The notes under the pieces: generated by a model
The model's database searches: none
What the model saw: only the letters and a program-made list of their open reading frames with translations
Told to the model about the DNA's origin: nothing
Assembly: GCA_003135595.1 (NCBI GenBank)
Contig: PLCI01000116.1
Coordinates: 18,862 to 25,044 of the forward strand
DNA: 6,183 nt
Reading direction: 5' to 3'
Origin: Acidimicrobiaceae bacterium
GTDB taxonomy: Bacteria; Actinomycetota; Acidimicrobiia; Acidimicrobiales; RAAP-2
Translations under genes and position numbers: made by a program
Part shown: positions 5,798-6,183 of the stretch, piece by piece
How the letters are laid out: every line of letters begins with the position of its first letter
Position numbering within the stretch: position 1 is the stretch's first letter

Positions 5798-5842
5798 CAA
5801 CCAAGTTGGCCGCCCTCCCGGGAGAGCCGGCCGGACCGGTTG
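5798..5842 (+). terminator. Nested inverted repeat after the integrase operon, possible terminator
   Basis: Three matched pairs of five bases are nested about a centre near 5819.5: CAACC (5798-5802) with GGTTG (5838-5842), GGCCG (5808-5812) with CGGCC (5828-5832), and CTCCC (5815-5819) with GGGAG (5820-5824). The centre is a perfect palindrome, so a hairpin would need to open its middle. There is no T-run. It lies 17 bases after the operon's last stop and before a convergent gene, which suits bidirectional termination; a protein-binding dyad or recombination site is also possible. The rest of 5781-5958 holds only smaller stems (ACACG-CTC-CGTGT at 5864-5876 and CCCCG/CGGGG at 5908-5926) and no believable ORF. 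Confidence 0.4.
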
Positions 5843-5958
5843 TCGCCCTCTGGTGGAACTGCGACACGCTCCGTGTGACCCCGAACACCGCGTGACCGAA
5901 ACGATCGCCCCGAGTCATGCGCGGGGACTGGAGATCGGGCGAGCACCCCGAGCGGGCG

Positions 5959-6183
5959 TCACGGAACGTGGTTTGTCGCTCGCTCAGGCTCTGCGGTTGC
6001 AGCCGGGGGCGTGCCCGCCGCCGTCGAGGACGGCGCCGCATTGCGGGCACACGAGTGCGCGTAGCACGCGGTCTCGCCGCCGCGTTCGACGTCGCAGAGC
6101 GGGCAGTCGCGGCCCGTGCCGAGCGTCGCGTTCCGGGTCGCGTCGTCTAGCACCCACGGGCGCAGCTCGAACGGCGGACGGTG
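5959..6183 (-). CDS. DUF3565-like protein, C-terminal part (5' end outside window)
   Basis: The frame enters from the right edge and stops at 5959. The first residues, HRPPFELRPWVLDDATRN, then LGTGRDCPLCD, fit the small DUF3565 family, whose hallmark is an H-R/x-PP-F/W...RPWV segment followed by a CxxC pair; function is unknown and zinc binding is likely. After CPLC the sequence leaves what I know of the family: GGETACYAHSCARNA, then a low-complexity Ala/Pro/Thr tail. The tail overlaps a zinc-ribbon-like reading in another frame, so the true C-terminus may be altered by a frameshift. The gene converges with the integrase operon. It may mark the return to chromosomal or unrelated DNA, but no boundary was seen. 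Confident that it is coding at the 5' side; less so past 6067. Confidence 0.65.
   Translation of the reverse strand, partial: HRPPFELRPWVLDDATRNATLGTGRDCPLCDVERGGETACYAHSCARNAAPSSTAAGTPPAATAEPERATNHVP
5984..6067 (-). CDS. Possible zinc-ribbon microprotein or frameshifted tail of the DUF3565 gene
   Basis: In a second minus-strand frame a 27-residue reading from GTG 6067 (or GTG 6052) to TGA 5984 contains LVCPQCGAVLDGGGHAPGC, a clean CxxC...HxxxC metal-binding pattern that is hard to get by chance. It lies wholly within the tail of the DUF3565-like frame, one base out of step. There is no good ribosome site. It could be a tiny separate gene, or the true C-terminus of the upstream protein displaced by a one-base change near 6055-6070. 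Confidence 0.35.
   Translation of the reverse strand: MLRALVCPQCGAVLDGGGHAPGCNRRA

Noticed and set aside
5875..5900. Two GTGACC(CC)GAA-like copies 17 bases apart.
   Set aside because: Short, imperfect and without a partner near the tRNA fragment; too likely by chance at this base composition.
5574..6050. 158-codon minus-strand frame antisense to the 98-residue gene and spanning the intergenic region.
   Set aside because: Arg/Pro-rich and without motifs; it begins with MPAMRRRPRRRR, typical of a chance frame in GC-rich DNA, and conflicts with two better supported genes.

Overview
The window reads as DNA from a high-GC actinobacterium. The left end resembles the class Acidimicrobiia, but that placement is inference from protein style and codon use; no rRNA or other marker is present. 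It holds a short chromosomal operon on the minus strand (1-1953), a mobile-DNA block on the plus strand (about 1942-5780), and a minus-strand gene entering from the right edge (5959-6183).

Chromosomal part. Reading leftward on the minus strand there are the C-terminal domain of a SAM hydroxide adenosyltransferase (DUF62 family), the redox-sensing repressor rex, and hemA (glutamyl-tRNA reductase), which runs off the window. The genes are 21 and 24 bases apart. Rex next to hemA is a known actinobacterial arrangement (rex-hemACD in Streptomyces), tying haem synthesis to the NADH/NAD+ state. The first gene has lost its whole N-terminal catalytic domain exactly where the mobile DNA begins, so the operon seems to have been cut from its original 5' end.

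Mobile part. A possible small acidic ORF (1942-2166) overlaps the start of a serine recombinase (2157-3740). The last ~35 residues of that recombinase are encoded by a 3' tRNA-Ala(UGC) fragment lying antisense and by what follows it. The fragment (3634-3680) is a textbook attachment-site remnant. Right of it come paired TTGCCAA repeats, a leader with two hairpins, a winged-helix/excisionase-type DNA-binding protein (3948-4340), a tyrosine integrase with its full catalytic set (4327-5487) and an unrecognised 98-residue protein (5484-5780). The last three genes overlap end to end and form one operon. The tRNA fragment's polarity places the tyrosine-integrase element to its right and makes the serine recombinase its flank. 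The simplest reading is two elements in tandem or nested, one per recombinase, with the remaining ends outside the window.

Right end. After a dyad-rich convergent intergenic region comes the C-terminus of a DUF3565-type protein on the minus strand. A second zinc-ribbon-like sequence lies in another frame inside its tail, which may mean a frameshift. No CRISPR array, intact tRNA, rRNA or insertion sequence is visible, and I see no clear defence or cargo gene; the novelty is in the integration architecture.
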